Shown: positions 53,285 through 61,141, counted from the stretch's first letter. The stretch is 64,000 nt of DNA from Marinobacter arenosus (GCF_019264345.1 NZ_JAHVAO010000002.1:273711-337710), one strand, 5' to 3'. Numbers and translations are program-made. The notes: generated from the sequence alone by a model not told the origin.

Positions 53285-53668
53285 CTAGGAGGGCTCACGA
53301 AGCACTTCGATCTTTACGTTGATTAAGCCTTCGGACGTACTGCCGATGCGACGGAACGCGGATTTGGACAGGTCGATTATTCGGCCTTGAACGAATGGTC
53401 CGCGATCATTGATCTCGACAGTGACGCTCTTGCCATTCTTGATGTTCGTTACTTTTACCATTGAACCGAAAGGTAACGTCTTGTGTGCAGCGGTCAGTCG
53501 GTCGTGCGTGTAGAGCGCACCACTGGCTGTGGTTCGGTTCTGGAATTTATCCGCATAGTAGGACGCCTGCCCGGTTTCAGTGAAGCCAGCCCCAGGCTGA
53601 ACCGTTGAGCATCCCGCTATCACGCTAAAGAATGCAATGACCAATACGCGTCTGAAAGTGATCATCAT
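53285..53668 (-). CDS. RlpA-like double-psi beta-barrel lipoprotein
   Basis: A 127-residue protein with a lipobox (VIAGC, Cys20) and a short RlpA domain: GQASYYADKFQNRTTASG, then LTAAHKTLPFGSMVKV and VEINDRGPFVQGRIIDLS. RlpA lytic transglycosylases cut peptidoglycan lacking stem peptides. No SPOR domain is present, so septal targeting is unlikely by that route. It is the last intact gene before the decayed zone. Confidence 0.86.
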   Translation of the reverse strand: MMITFRRVLVIAFFSVIAGCSTVQPGAGFTETGQASYYADKFQNRTTASGALYTHDRLTAAHKTLPFGSMVKVTNIKNGKSVTVEINDRGPFVQGRIIDLSKSAFRRIGSTSEGLINVKIEVLREPS

Positions 53669-53764
53669 AATCCGAGTCTTTTGTTGTGTTCACATAGGTA
53701 TAACTGTGGGGCAGGGGCTTTTCGAGCGCTCCGCCGGTATTGTCCCCTAGGCGTTTATCCACCA

Positions 53765-54016
53765 CTAAGCCATCACGGCAAGGCATCCCGCAACCAACGC
53801 ATAGTGCGGGCGCCAGGATCCCCGCGTTAACGACCAGGCCGAGCAAACAAGGCCAAGCAACCCAACCGGGGCGAACATGTTTACTCCGAAAATCATTCAG
53901 GTCTCACAGTCATAGCCAAGCGGTCTACCTTCACAGAATCCGGATAGTGGCCAGATTGCCAACAGCAGCAATGATGCCGATAGCAGTAATTCAATCCAAG
54001 ACACTACTTTCAGCAT
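53765..54016 (-). pseudogene. Small membrane protein gene with an in-frame TGA
   Basis: From ATG 54016 a frame reads a hydrophobic helix (SWIELLLSASLLLLAIWPLS) to GYDCET, then TGA (53897-53899), then continues in the same frame with MIFGVNMFAPVGLLGLVCSA and a second helical part to a TAG at 53765-53767. Both halves look like one 82-residue two-to-three-helix membrane protein. A nonsense mutation is the simplest reading; two small coupled genes is the alternative. Confidence 0.6.
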
Positions 54017-54173
54017 GTTGGTGTGCCACCCGGAAAGGGATACCGCCCGCCGCTTCACTACCACCGAGGCCCGTGACCTCAACGTCAATGATCACTTCGC
54101 CTGGCTTTGGACGTGGTGGAGCGAGATTTACGAGATCCAACTGGTGCGGACCATTGAGCAGGAGAGCTTTCAT
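53991..54173 (-). pseudogene. N-terminal fragment of a zinc-type alcohol dehydrogenase
   Basis: ATG 54173 with an AAGGAGG site starts MKALLLNGPHQLDLVNLAPP and continues to VEVTGLGGSEA, which matches the first 45 residues of medium-chain dehydrogenases. After about 54040 the homology stops and the frame runs 15 unrelated residues to a stop, overlapping the small membrane gene. It lies directly beside the last attC site, so the junction may be a recombination scar. Confidence 0.65.
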
Positions 54174-54190
54174 CCAGGTTATACCTCCTT

Positions 54191-54238
54191 GTATAACGCG
54201 TTGTATAAGCGGGGTGCTTTTGCACCACTTTGTTTGAC
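54191..54238 (-). repeat. attC site 19 (distal, degenerate)
   Basis: GTATAAC and a degenerate GTTTGAC bound a short hairpin with GGTGC/GCACC at its centre. It closes the YqhA-type cassette and marks the left end of the recognisable array. Confidence 0.55.
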
Positions 54239-54302
54239 ACTTTAGGCACTGAGGTTTTCATACTCGTCCGGGGATTGGTAGCCCGGACTCGAGTGCAACC
54301 GC

Positions 54303-54860
54303 TCAGTCGTGAGAATCCTTACGGTGGGCGTGACTCATCAGATACAGCCCACCGGCCAACGCCAGAACCGACACGGCAAGGTATATTGCGTCCAAGGGGG
54401 TTTGAAACCTTATATCAACGACCGCCCTGAAGAACTCAATAATCACAGCCAGTATTACGACCCGGGCAATTTTGTCTTTGAGCTGATCAAAGGATCCGAC
54501 GTTGAACGGATGGCTAGGGGTTCTGTCTTCAGACTGGTCAATCGGTGAGATGAAAAGGCGATAGATGCCAGAACCGAAAATCAACAGGACAATAGCAATC
54601 AGGTAAATGTCGACCGCAATGATAATTTTAGGAATAACGGTATCGTGAATATCACCCGAGCCGACGCCCAAATAGTACGAAATGGTGTCAACGACAATGC
54701 CAAACACATCTGCGGTGCCAATTAGAAACAAAACTGTCGCCCCCAGAAGGCTAGGAACGACAGCGAGCATCACAAGCAGGCGAGAGTTCCAAAGGAAGAA
54801 CTCGAAGCGGTTCTCCAATTTGCTGGGCAGTGGCTTCTCTCGTTCTTTCTCTTCACGCAT
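54303..54860 (-). CDS. Cassette gene: YqhA family (UPF0114) membrane protein
   Basis: A 185-residue membrane protein of the YqhA/UPF0114 family: RFEFFLWNSRLLVMLAVVPS, IIAVDIYLIAIVLLIFGSGI, LFISPID and VVILAVIIEFFRAVVDI. It has four hydrophobic helices. ATG 54860 is preferred over TTG 54872. Function is unknown. It is the last intact cassette gene, with attC site 19 beyond its 3' end. Confidence 0.82.
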   Translation of the reverse strand: MREEKEREKPLPSKLENRFEFFLWNSRLLVMLAVVPSLLGATVLFLIGTADVFGIVVDTISYYLGVGSGDIHDTVIPKIIIAVDIYLIAIVLLIFGSGIYRLFISPIDQSEDRTPSHPFNVGSFDQLKDKIARVVILAVIIEFFRAVVDIRFQTPLDAIYLAVSVLALAGGLYLMSHAHRKDSHD

Positions 54861-54924
54861 ATCAGAATCCAATTAATGTTTGCGCTGAATGATCATGAGT
54901 GCGACTTGATGATACGTGGCAGCC

Positions 54925-54971
54925 GTATAACGCCGCAATCACGCGCTTGTCGCGTGGTTTGCCTTGTAAGC
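54925..54971 (-). repeat. attC site 18 (short, degenerate)
   Basis: GTATAAC at the left and a degenerate TGTAAGC at the right, with GCAA/TTGC and CACGCG/CGCGTG stems between. The stop of the methyltransferase gene lies inside it. Confidence 0.6.
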
Positions 54972-55631
54972 GCCGGTGAAAATTACGGACGCAGGCTTAT
55001 GAGTCTTGGGGTGAATGGGCTCACGTATCTCCAGCAATTGAAATCCGTTGTCTGAGAACAGGGCCACCCAGCTTTCGAGCGTTCTGAAGTACCAAGGAGC
55101 CGGATCAACAAAGTCTGAGCCAAAACCAACCCAGGATCCTTCCCGCCAACCGTCGATATAGGGTAGGTCGCTCGCGACCACCGGATGAGGGGTTTGAACA
55201 ATAAAAACCCCGTCCGTTTTCAGGCTCGCCGGTACGGCTCCAAACAGCGTCTCGACCGACTCCTTTCCAAGCAGCGAAAAATTACAAACAACGACGTCGA
55301 ACAAACCTTCAACTGCACCGGCAGCGATGTCTTCGTACGATGCGACCAGAAAATGTCCCCCGCCGGCACTTTCGGCCTGCTCAATGAGATCAGGTACTAC
55401 ATCGACCCCGACTAGATGCGATACTTGAGACGCGAGTTCACGGATGAGCCATCCCTCGCCGCACCCAATATCGAGGACAGATTCGGGAGAATGACTCAAC
55501 ACAGCCTCGACGATTGCCTTGTTCGTGATTAGTTTGCGGCTCTCGATATGACCACCTCGGACAGCCGCAGACCACTGAGAGGCATTCTTCTCCCACGAGT
55601 TGACAATTTTTTCATCACTATACGGGTTCAT
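54939..55631 (-). CDS. Cassette gene: class I SAM-dependent methyltransferase
   Basis: A 230-residue methyltransferase. The SAM-binding motif is SVLDIGCGEGWLIRELASQV, with the acidic motif II in GVDVVPDLIEQAE and motif post-II in FDVVVCNFSLL. It resembles small-molecule (ubiE-like) methyltransferases. The last codons (NHATSA and stop) are encoded within attC site 18. The substrate is unknown. Confidence 0.86.
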   Translation of the reverse strand: MNPYSDEKIVNSWEKNASQWSAAVRGGHIESRKLITNKAIVEAVLSHSPESVLDIGCGEGWLIRELASQVSHLVGVDVVPDLIEQAESAGGGHFLVASYEDIAAGAVEGLFDVVVCNFSLLGKESVETLFGAVPASLKTDGVFIVQTPHPVVASDLPYIDGWREGSWVGFGSDFVDPAPWYFRTLESWVALFSDNGFQLLEIREPIHPKTHKPASVIFTGAYKANHATSA

Positions 55632-55650
55632 AAGGCAATCTGTTCTAAGC

Positions 55651-55722
55651 GGCTAACGCCTTGGGTAAGCTGTCGGTATGGAGCGCAGCTTAGTACCGGT
55701 CAGTTTCACCCATTGGTTATGC
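55651..55722 (-). repeat. attC site 17
   Basis: GGCTAAC (55651-55657) and GTTATGC (55716-55722) bound a variable inverted-repeat centre containing GTCGGTATGGAGCGCAGCTT. The TAA of the YcxB-type gene lies in its right core. Confidence 0.8.
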
Positions 55723-56256
55723 ATGGTGACCCTCGATTTTTCGGTTCGCAAACCTAACAAATTCATTTTCTTCAATTTGATCTGCAAATGACCTTTTTGG
55801 AATTATGTGTGCAACCGAAGTATCCAAAAACAGATAGATGTGGTCCTGGTTGACTGCTAACGATTTCACAGCACCCCACTCAGTAAATGAGCTGTAGTTT
55901 TTGGCCTGCTCACCTATTCCACTTTCTCCTACTTCATATATATGCGATCCAAGCACCATGCCGTTTTCCAACGGCATGTAGTTTCGCATCTGTCTGGCAC
56001 TAACAACCAGAAAATAGATTACCAAAACCAGGAAGGGGAAAGCTGCGGCGCCACCCGACACCCAGTCAAAAATTCGATGTTCGCCGCCGTAGAACTCAAA
56101 CAAAAACACGAAATATGCTGCATAAATTATTAGAAAACAAAAGTTGAGATACGAAATTTTTTGTTTTCCAGGGGCCGTTCCCGATGAAAGAACCGCTCCA
56201 ACATAATGCAAATATGCCTCAAAATCTTTTTGACTTATATTTGTCTCAATTTGCAC
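55717..56256 (-). CDS. Cassette gene: YcxB-like membrane protein
   Basis: A 179-residue protein. Two hydrophobic helices (YLNFCFLIIYAAYFVFLFEF and a region ending FPFLVLVIYFLVV) precede a C-terminal YcxB-like domain (YSSFTEWGAVKSLAVNQDHI, IIPKRSFAD). The start is GTG 56256. Its stop codon TAA is supplied by attC site 17. YcxB-like proteins are of unknown function. Confidence 0.78.
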   Translation of the reverse strand: MQIETNISQKDFEAYLHYVGAVLSSGTAPGKQKISYLNFCFLIIYAAYFVFLFEFYGGEHRIFDWVSGGAAAFPFLVLVIYFLVVSARQMRNYMPLENGMVLGSHIYEVGESGIGEQAKNYSSFTEWGAVKSLAVNQDHIYLFLDTSVAHIIPKRSFADQIEENEFVRFANRKIEGHHA

Positions 56257-56278
56257 TTACTGATCCCTTGTAGCGAAT

Positions 56279-56353
56279 GCATAACGCTGGGCACAGCGGC
56301 CGCTGAAAGCGGTCCGGTGGTCATGAGCCAGCAACTTCTGCGCCTTGTTAAGC
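56279..56353 (-). repeat. attC site 16
   Basis: GCATAAC and GTTAAGC bound a site whose centre carries CGGCCGCTGAAAGCGGTCCG, nearly the same as in site 4. It closes the DUF2314 cassette. Confidence 0.9.
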
Positions 56354-56356
56354 GCG

Positions 56357-56839
56357 CTATTCACAGACGAATCCATGATTTTCCTTGTAATACTCTACTT
56401 GTTCTTTGGGCATACTCTTGAAAAGTGCACAGATCGTAAAGCTGCCAATTTGTCTGCCGTTTTCGACGTAGCCCCAATCAGAAATCATCGACCTATCGAA
56501 TTCGATCACTTGGCCATATGAAACTGATCGCACAACTTGAGGCTCATTAGCCAAAACACCCTCGAATTTGCCATTCACTATTGCACGAAAAGGTGTTACC
56601 CAAAAATGCTCAGTGCCATTACTATCGGAAACCATTACTTTTAGCTTATAACTCTCAACATTCGGAATGTTGTCTGAGTGCTTTTGCAAGAAACTATCAA
56701 GCGTTCTCCTTGCATTCTGAATGGCTTCGATCATGACTGGATCTTCACCTTCAACCCAAACCACTTCATCTTCATCGAGCTGGCCAGCTTGGGCGGAATG
56801 CGCTATCAGCAGAATGAGCAAAATCGACAGTTTTTTCAT
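56357..56839 (-). CDS. Cassette gene: secreted DUF2314 (YegJ-like) protein
   Basis: A 160-residue protein with a signal peptide (KKLSILLILLIAHSAQA). The mature part is a DUF2314 domain: PVMIEAIQNARRTLDSFLQK, EHFWVTPFRAIVNGKFEGVL and ISDWGYVENGRQIGSFTICA. This domain is common in YegJ-type proteins of unknown role. A periplasmic location is likely. A single copy cassette gene with its own attC 3'. Confidence 0.83.
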   Translation of the reverse strand: MKKLSILLILLIAHSAQAGQLDEDEVVWVEGEDPVMIEAIQNARRTLDSFLQKHSDNIPNVESYKLKVMVSDSNGTEHFWVTPFRAIVNGKFEGVLANEPQVVRSVSYGQVIEFDRSMISDWGYVENGRQIGSFTICALFKSMPKEQVEYYKENHGFVCE

Positions 56840-56866
56840 GATTAGCGAGACTCCATGTCTTTAAAC

Positions 56867-56917
56867 GTTTAACGCGGAGCGAAGCGGCGGCCGTCCGCCT
56901 TGCACGATTGGTTAGGC
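56867..56917 (-). repeat. attC site 15 (short)
   Basis: GTTTAAC at left and GTTAGGC at right, 51 bases, with a GCGGAGCGAAGCGGCGGCCG centre. The TAA of the neighbouring four-helix membrane gene lies in its right core. Confidence 0.75.
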
Positions 56918-57346
56918 TTTTGGCTTTATTATCGAGGCCCCACAACCAATAACGAATATAGCGAATAGAAATATAACGACAGCGAGACCCTCATTGCCGA
57001 ACGAATTTCCAATAAGGTTTGCTATATGAGCGCCTAGGCTCGCCCAGCGACTAGAACCGTCCCACTCCGAAAATTCTTGTTCAGACAATAGGGCGACACC
57101 GTAGTTAGCGAGAAAAACTCCTAAGACGATCAACAAACTTCCGGCAATCGGTAACGCCTTTTTCTCTCTCGCACTTTTATCGGTCTCGCTGTAACCAATC
57201 CAAAGGATCCTAAATACCGCAATTATTACCCAGTTCGCCAATAGGCCATGCATTACCGCCTTAAACCACGAATGTATCTGACCAAATATTGTTAAATTTA
57301 TTAGAATTAACAATACGCCGGCTATAAAAACCAGAATCCATTTCAT
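56912..57346 (-). CDS. Cassette gene: four-helix membrane protein, unknown
   Basis: A 144-residue protein with four hydrophobic helices (WILVFIAGVLLILINLTIFG, LLANWVIIAVFRILWIGY, IAGSLLIVLGVFLANYGVAL, LAVVIFLFAIFVIGCGA). I do not recognise the family. The stop TAA comes from attC site 15. The short loop EQEFSEWDGSSRW joins helices three and four. Confidence 0.7.
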   Translation of the reverse strand: MKWILVFIAGVLLILINLTIFGQIHSWFKAVMHGLLANWVIIAVFRILWIGYSETDKSAREKKALPIAGSLLIVLGVFLANYGVALLSEQEFSEWDGSSRWASLGAHIANLIGNSFGNEGLAVVIFLFAIFVIGCGASIIKPKA

Positions 57347-57357
57347 TTTTTATGCAC

Positions 57358-57427
57358 GCCTAACGCTGAGTGAGCTTTGCGGCTGCCGGTGCACAGCACC
57401 GGCAGCCGCAACAGTGACTTGTTATGT
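57358..57427 (-). repeat. attC site 14
   Basis: GCCTAAC and GTTATGT bound a near-perfect stem: GCGGCTGCCGGTGC pairs with GCACCGGCAGCCGC around ACA. This is the most regular hairpin of the array. Confidence 0.92.
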
Positions 57428-57429
57428 GC

Positions 57430-57852
57430 TTAGTCATGGAAGTGCTTCAACTTAGATTCCTTGATGTAGGGAGAGAGCGATTCCACAGCTCCATTATTTT
57501 TATGCCAGATGATATAGGTGTAATCCCATTCTTCGCTTATTACACACCTCAATTCCGGGATTATTAAAGTTGTGAACATCGAAGAGTCTTTGCTCATACT
57601 ATCTGTGTAGCTCGATAGCACTGACTCTATGTTGCTTACCTTACGAGTAGATTGGCTTTTGAAGTCGACGGTCTCAAGAACGAAGGCCTTAGCCAGACTT
57701 CTCAGCAGCTCGTTAAACCTAGACCAATCCTCTTCCGTCACCTGATCTAACTTATGGTAGTGCTCATCACCGAGCCAACCCTCCCACAGTGACACATACT
57801 CTTTGGAAAACTCTGGTCTAACATTCCATTCTTCAAAATATTCACTAAACAT
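57430..57852 (-). CDS. Cassette gene: soluble hypothetical protein
   Basis: A 140-residue acidic, largely helical protein with no signal peptide. Landmarks are YVSLWEGWLGDEHYHKLDQV near the start and LRCVISEEWDYTYIIWHKN near the end. No family recognised. ATG 57852 is the first start after attC site 13. Confidence 0.65.
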   Translation of the reverse strand: MFSEYFEEWNVRPEFSKEYVSLWEGWLGDEHYHKLDQVTEEDWSRFNELLRSLAKAFVLETVDFKSQSTRKVSNIESVLSSYTDSMSKDSSMFTTLIIPELRCVISEEWDYTYIIWHKNNGAVESLSPYIKESKLKHFHD

Positions 57853-57866
57853 AGTTATTCAACAAC

Positions 57867-57965
57867 ACGTAACGCCGTTGTTCAGCGATGCCCTTGTAGC
57901 GCAGCGAAAAGGGCATCCGGTGGAGGGCCTAGTGGCCCGGAACGAACTGCAACTACTTGTTAGAG
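57867..57965 (-). repeat. attC site 13 (long)
   Basis: ACGTAAC and GTTAGAG bound a 99-base site with ATGCCCTT/AAGGGCAT arms, the CATCCGGTGGAGGG motif and GGGCCT/GGCCC. The zinc-ribbon gene reads into it. Confidence 0.88.
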
Positions 57966-58240
57966 AGGCCCTTGGCACGTAGCTCCTCTAGTCGCTGTTT
58001 GCTCGTTGAAGTGCGAAATAAACCGCCACACATGGGCGGATCTGGCATTATCAACTGGAACTTTGCTCCGCACTCCTTACAACGATAGGCAGATTCAAAC
58101 GCCGTGTCTGCGGTTACTGCCTCCCACGCATCTGACGCAACCATTCTGGCTGAAAAGTTCTCAGCCTGTTCGAAGTCCGCCTTGGCTATGAAACGGCCTA
58201 AGATCTTCGACGGAATATTTGTGCAGATAGCGCAGTTCAT
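57953..58240 (-). CDS. Cassette gene: zinc-ribbon-like protein
   Basis: A 95-residue protein with paired Cys motifs: NCAICTNIP at the start and RCKECGAKF in the middle, suggesting one or two zinc sites. The C-terminal codons LSNK lie in attC site 13. No catalytic motif seen, and the family is unknown. Confidence 0.7.
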   Translation of the reverse strand: MNCAICTNIPSKILGRFIAKADFEQAENFSARMVASDAWEAVTADTAFESAYRCKECGAKFQLIMPDPPMCGGLFRTSTSKQRLEELRAKGLSNK

Positions 58241-58247
58241 ATCGAGG

Positions 58248-58335
58248 CTCTAACGCCAATATCAAGCGGCGCCCCGACAGGGGCGTCCGGTGGACGGCCG
58301 CCAGGCCGGGAACGTACTTGAATGAATGGTTAGAG
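58248..58335 (-). repeat. attC site 12
   Basis: CTCTAAC and GTTAGAG bound a site with GGCGCCCC/GGGGCGTC arms and the shared GTCCGGTGGA centre. The DUF4345-type stop TAA lies in its right core. Confidence 0.9.
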
Positions 58336-58674
58336 CATGCCAGCGACCAGCAAGTAGCCGATACCTGCCTCCACGATCACCCCACCCACATTCTTGCCGC
58401 TGAAAGCCTGATCCAGAAAAATGGAGACGATGCGGAATACCGCCGCTAATAACCAGGCCACCCCAACCGCAACGTAAACCTCTGACTGCTGAAACCACAA
58501 ACACGCCGCACCCAACCCGACAAAAAGCCCGCCGTAAGTGGCACGGACCTCTGATAGCCCCAGCGCTCCCTCTGGGGCAACTCCGACAAGATCAGAAACT
58601 TGTCGGGGAGCCACCAAGCCCAAAATCCCGAGAGCCAGTGTGCAGACGGCACCGAGAAGAGGAATCAATTCCAT
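58330..58674 (-). CDS. Cassette gene: DUF4345-like membrane protein
   Basis: A 114-residue protein with four hydrophobic helices. EVRATYGGLFVGLGAACLWF in the middle is typical of DUF4345-type proteins. ATG 58674 gives a hydrophobic N terminus, PLLGAVCTLALGILGLVAP. The stop TAA comes from attC site 12. Function unknown. Confidence 0.72.
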   Translation of the reverse strand: MELIPLLGAVCTLALGILGLVAPRQVSDLVGVAPEGALGLSEVRATYGGLFVGLGAACLWFQQSEVYVAVGVAWLLAAVFRIVSIFLDQAFSGKNVGGVIVEAGIGYLLVAGML

Positions 58675-58705
58675 AAATTCAGATTCCCCCTGTACGGTCA
58701 GTAAG

Positions 58706-58777
58706 CTCTAACGCCCGCATTTGCGGCTGGTTTGGAGCGCAGCGGAAAACCAGTCCGACAACATGCGCTTGTTAAGA
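58706..58777 (-). repeat. attC site 11
   Basis: CTCTAAC and GTTAAGA bound a site with GCGGCTGGTTTGGAGCGCAG and CCAGTCC pairing arms. The HEAT-repeat gene takes its TAA stop from the right core. Confidence 0.82.
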
Positions 58778-59794
58778 GACATTGGAACGCTCCGCTTCGT
58801 CTAGCTTCTTTAAGGCGAACTCGCCCCTTTCATTTACCGAGCGAGATTTATCTGAAGCGAATTGCTCAGCGAACGCTCTAGCTGCAGGACCTAGATTGCC
58901 TAGTTCTCGTATTAGAATCTCTGCTGAAACTCGTCTAACTATAGAAGAGCGATCTTCAGAGGATCGTTTTAGCAATTCGAACAGTGGAGTTTTTATATTC
59001 AGTTTTCGCTCAGCGACCACAGGTTTTAGCCTGCCTTCGCAATATCGAATATCGGTCCACTCCCACTTCCGGCCCTCCATCCAAGCAATCCGCCCTTCAA
59101 ATAAACTGCGGTATGCTTTCGCTCGAACTGATGGCTGAACAGCAAAACTAGCAATTTCTTCAATTTTTTCATCAAGTATCGACGTGCGACCGAGCTGAGA
59201 AAAGAGTGATGGCATGGGCCCGGAAGCCGATGAAATCAACTTATACCGAAGCGACTTTGCTATTTCCTTTTCGCAAATGATTTGCAGAAGAACATCTTTA
59301 TCCACATTTTCTATTCTGCCCCAAGAGGTCCAATTGGACAGTGCGATGCATAGCGCTTCAACCACATATTCTGGGTCAGTTGATCTTGCTATCTCAGGAA
59401 GTTTGTCCCTTGCTGCATTTCGAACCTGTGGCACCCAGTCATTAAGCCTACGAACAGCAAGAGAAAAAAAGAATGTATTCGGTGCCGCACCAGACAAAGC
59501 TCGTAAAGCTTTTTCTCGCTTGTGACCATCCCAGCTAATCAGATCAAGCCAAGTTACTAGTTCTTTAGGCTTCGACCATACCTTCCACTTTGGAGGATTT
59601 GATTCTCTTAGTGCCAACGAAAACTCAGAGCGAATCAATCGCTCCCAGAAGTCAAAGCTCGAAAGAGGTAACTCATCCGTGACATCAATCAGTGCAGACA
59701 TATCTGCCACGACCTTACTGCCCGAGTTTATCGAGTTAGCAAAGTCCTTTACTGCTGAAATAATCTTATCTTCCATGATCTGCGATTGTTGCAC
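58772..59794 (-). CDS. Cassette gene: HEAT-repeat-like protein
   Basis: The longest cassette gene, 340 residues, soluble and helical. Helical repeats resemble HEAT units: FFFSLAVRRLNDWVPQVRNA, then SSIVRRVSAEILIRELGNLG and ARAFAEQFASDKSRSVNE. HEAT proteins usually act as scaffolds for protein or nucleic-acid binding. The start is GTG 59794 with AGAGG in place, or ATG 59776. The stop TAA comes from attC site 11. Confidence 0.72.
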   Translation of the reverse strand: MQQSQIMEDKIISAVKDFANSINSGSKVVADMSALIDVTDELPLSSFDFWERLIRSEFSLALRESNPPKWKVWSKPKELVTWLDLISWDGHKREKALRALSGAAPNTFFFSLAVRRLNDWVPQVRNAARDKLPEIARSTDPEYVVEALCIALSNWTSWGRIENVDKDVLLQIICEKEIAKSLRYKLISSASGPMPSLFSQLGRTSILDEKIEEIASFAVQPSVRAKAYRSLFEGRIAWMEGRKWEWTDIRYCEGRLKPVVAERKLNIKTPLFELLKRSSEDRSSIVRRVSAEILIRELGNLGPAARAFAEQFASDKSRSVNERGEFALKKLDEAERSNVS

Positions 59795-59806
59795 CTGCTA
59801 CTTGCC

Positions 59807-59866
59807 TCTTAACGCCGAACACACCGGCGGCCTGACCAGGCCGTCCGGTGCTGTGTATTGTTATGC
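59807..59866 (-). repeat. attC site 10 (short)
   Basis: TCTTAAC and GTTATGC bound a 60-base site with ACACCGGCGGCCTG/CAGGCCGTCCGGTG arms carrying the GTCCGGTG motif. The TPR gene stops in the right core. Confidence 0.88.
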
Positions 59867-60232
59867 ATATTTTGCCAGCATCCGCTTAGCTTCGTCTGGC
59901 ACATGCTCATATGACGGGTACTCTGGTTCCATCTGCGATACCAACTTCCATTGCTCAATCGCTTTTTTCTTTTGGCCAGATTCAAGGTAGGCAGTTGCCA
60001 AGAACAATCGTGCATCGCCTTCACAATAATGAGGCTTCAACTCGATACCGTGTTCCAAAGGCGCAATGGACTGCTTCCAATGAGATAACCGCTGAAGGCA
60101 AACCCCATACGCAATGAAGTAACGAGGATCATCTGACCCTTCGATAAGCTTTTTGTACACAGACAATGCACCGGGGAAATCTTGTTGCTCTTCGAGCTTA
60201 AGCGCCTGCTGGTAGTCCTGCTCTTTACTCAT
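59861..60232 (-). CDS. Cassette gene: TPR-repeat protein
   Basis: A 123-residue protein of tetratricopeptide repeats: QQDFPGALSVYKKLIEGSDD, then FIAYGVCLQRLSHWKQSIAP and LFLATAYLESGQKKKAIEQW. Such a short TPR protein is probably a chaperone or adaptor. No secretion signal is seen. Its stop TAA comes from attC site 10. Confidence 0.82.
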   Translation of the reverse strand: MSKEQDYQQALKLEEQQDFPGALSVYKKLIEGSDDPRYFIAYGVCLQRLSHWKQSIAPLEHGIELKPHYCEGDARLFLATAYLESGQKKKAIEQWKLVSQMEPEYPSYEHVPDEAKRMLAKYA

Positions 60233-60241
60233 AGTTGTGAT

Positions 60242-60326
60242 GCATAACGCTTTTGTTTAGCGGCGGCCCGAAAGGGCCATCCGGTGGAGGCCGTAGGCCG
60301 GAACAAACTACAACAACTTGTTATGT
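60242..60326 (-). repeat. attC site 9
   Basis: GCATAAC and GTTATGT bound a site with AGCGGCGGCCCGAAAGGGCC and the CATCCGGTGGAGGCC motif. It closes the three-helix membrane-protein cassette. Confidence 0.9.
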
Positions 60327-60336
60327 GATTTCACGG

Positions 60337-60633
60337 TCACTTCACTGGACCTGACATTGTCGACAGCACGAACAGATAGGTAATCACTAACAATCCCAAA
60401 CTGAACACAAAAATCCCACTCTGGCGTTTGGTATTCAGCGAGAAAAATTTCTCTCTGTGCGATAAGACCGGGACCAGGGTTGCCATTGCGATCAATGCGC
60501 TGATGCTCCCCTGATAACCATCGTAAAGACCGCCATGAGCATAGAAGGCAAATGCTCCGAGCAATGCCAAGGGAATCAGAGACGACAGGACGACAACGGT
60601 TGCGACCCAGGTTCTGGTTACACTACTTCTCAT
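60337..60633 (-). CDS. Cassette gene: small three-helix membrane protein
   Basis: A 98-residue hydrophobic protein with three helices (WVATVVVLSSLIPLALLGAF, YQGSISALIAMATLVPVL, IFVFSLGLLVITYLFVLS). No family recognised. ATG 60633 is the first start after attC site 8. The cassette contains no other gene. Confidence 0.7.
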   Translation of the reverse strand: MRSSVTRTWVATVVVLSSLIPLALLGAFAFYAHGGLYDGYQGSISALIAMATLVPVLSHREKFFSLNTKRQSGIFVFSLGLLVITYLFVLSTMSGPVK

Positions 60634-60652
60634 GAGGAATTACCCCTCAGGC

Positions 60653-60710
60653 ACATAACGCTTGAGCTCAGCCGCCGCTTTCAGCGGTCGGCTGCAGCGT
60701 TTGGTTATGT
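60653..60710 (-). repeat. attC site 8 (short)
   Basis: ACATAAC and GTTATGT bound a 58-base site with CAGCCGCCGCTTTCAGCGGTCGGCTG pairing (shown as CAGCCGCCGC with GCGGTCGGCTG). The hydrophilic cassette gene reads into it and ends there. Confidence 0.85.
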
Positions 60711-61141
60711 GCTGGTTCTGCTGCCGCAGAGTACGTTGCGATTCCGATTTGAAGGACGCCAACCAATACACCAATGAGGCTCAGCATCTGACCTATTCTC
60801 GCGAGCCTATGTGATGAATGTTCAGCTTGCTCGTGCATGCGGAGCTGAAACCAGTTCTGCAGGCTTGCGATTTGCTCATCCAAAAACCACTCAGCAATCC
60901 ATTCGTGAGTCCACTTTTGAGTTCGGTCTTTATCCGCTTCTTGAATTACACCACGAGAAGCATTCAGTTTATCTATCAATAGCGTTACGAATCGGGGCTC
61001 AGGCTCTGAGCCAGCGATAAGGCCAGAAGCGTGTAATTGAGCATGCAGCATCTGATTGGCTACTTCTTCGATACTCAAGGTTTCCGCCCCGTCCACTGAG
61101 GTAAGCTTGGGCCTCAAATGATCACAAGACTTTTTACCCAT
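60668..61141 (-). CDS. Cassette gene: hypothetical protein reading into attC
   Basis: A 157-residue helical protein with one C-terminal hydrophobic helix (LARIGQMLSLIGVLVGVLQI). Its last residues, AHNQTLQPTAESGG, are encoded by attC site 8, and a LQPTAESGG-type tail is a known hallmark of integron cassette proteins. GGGGGAAG lies before ATG 61141. Function unknown; a tail-anchored membrane protein is likely. Confidence 0.75.
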   Translation of the reverse strand: MGKKSCDHLRPKLTSVDGAETLSIEEVANQMLHAQLHASGLIAGSEPEPRFVTLLIDKLNASRGVIQEADKDRTQKWTHEWIAEWFLDEQIASLQNWFQLRMHEQAEHSSHRLARIGQMLSLIGVLVGVLQIGIATYSAAAEPAHNQTLQPTAESGG

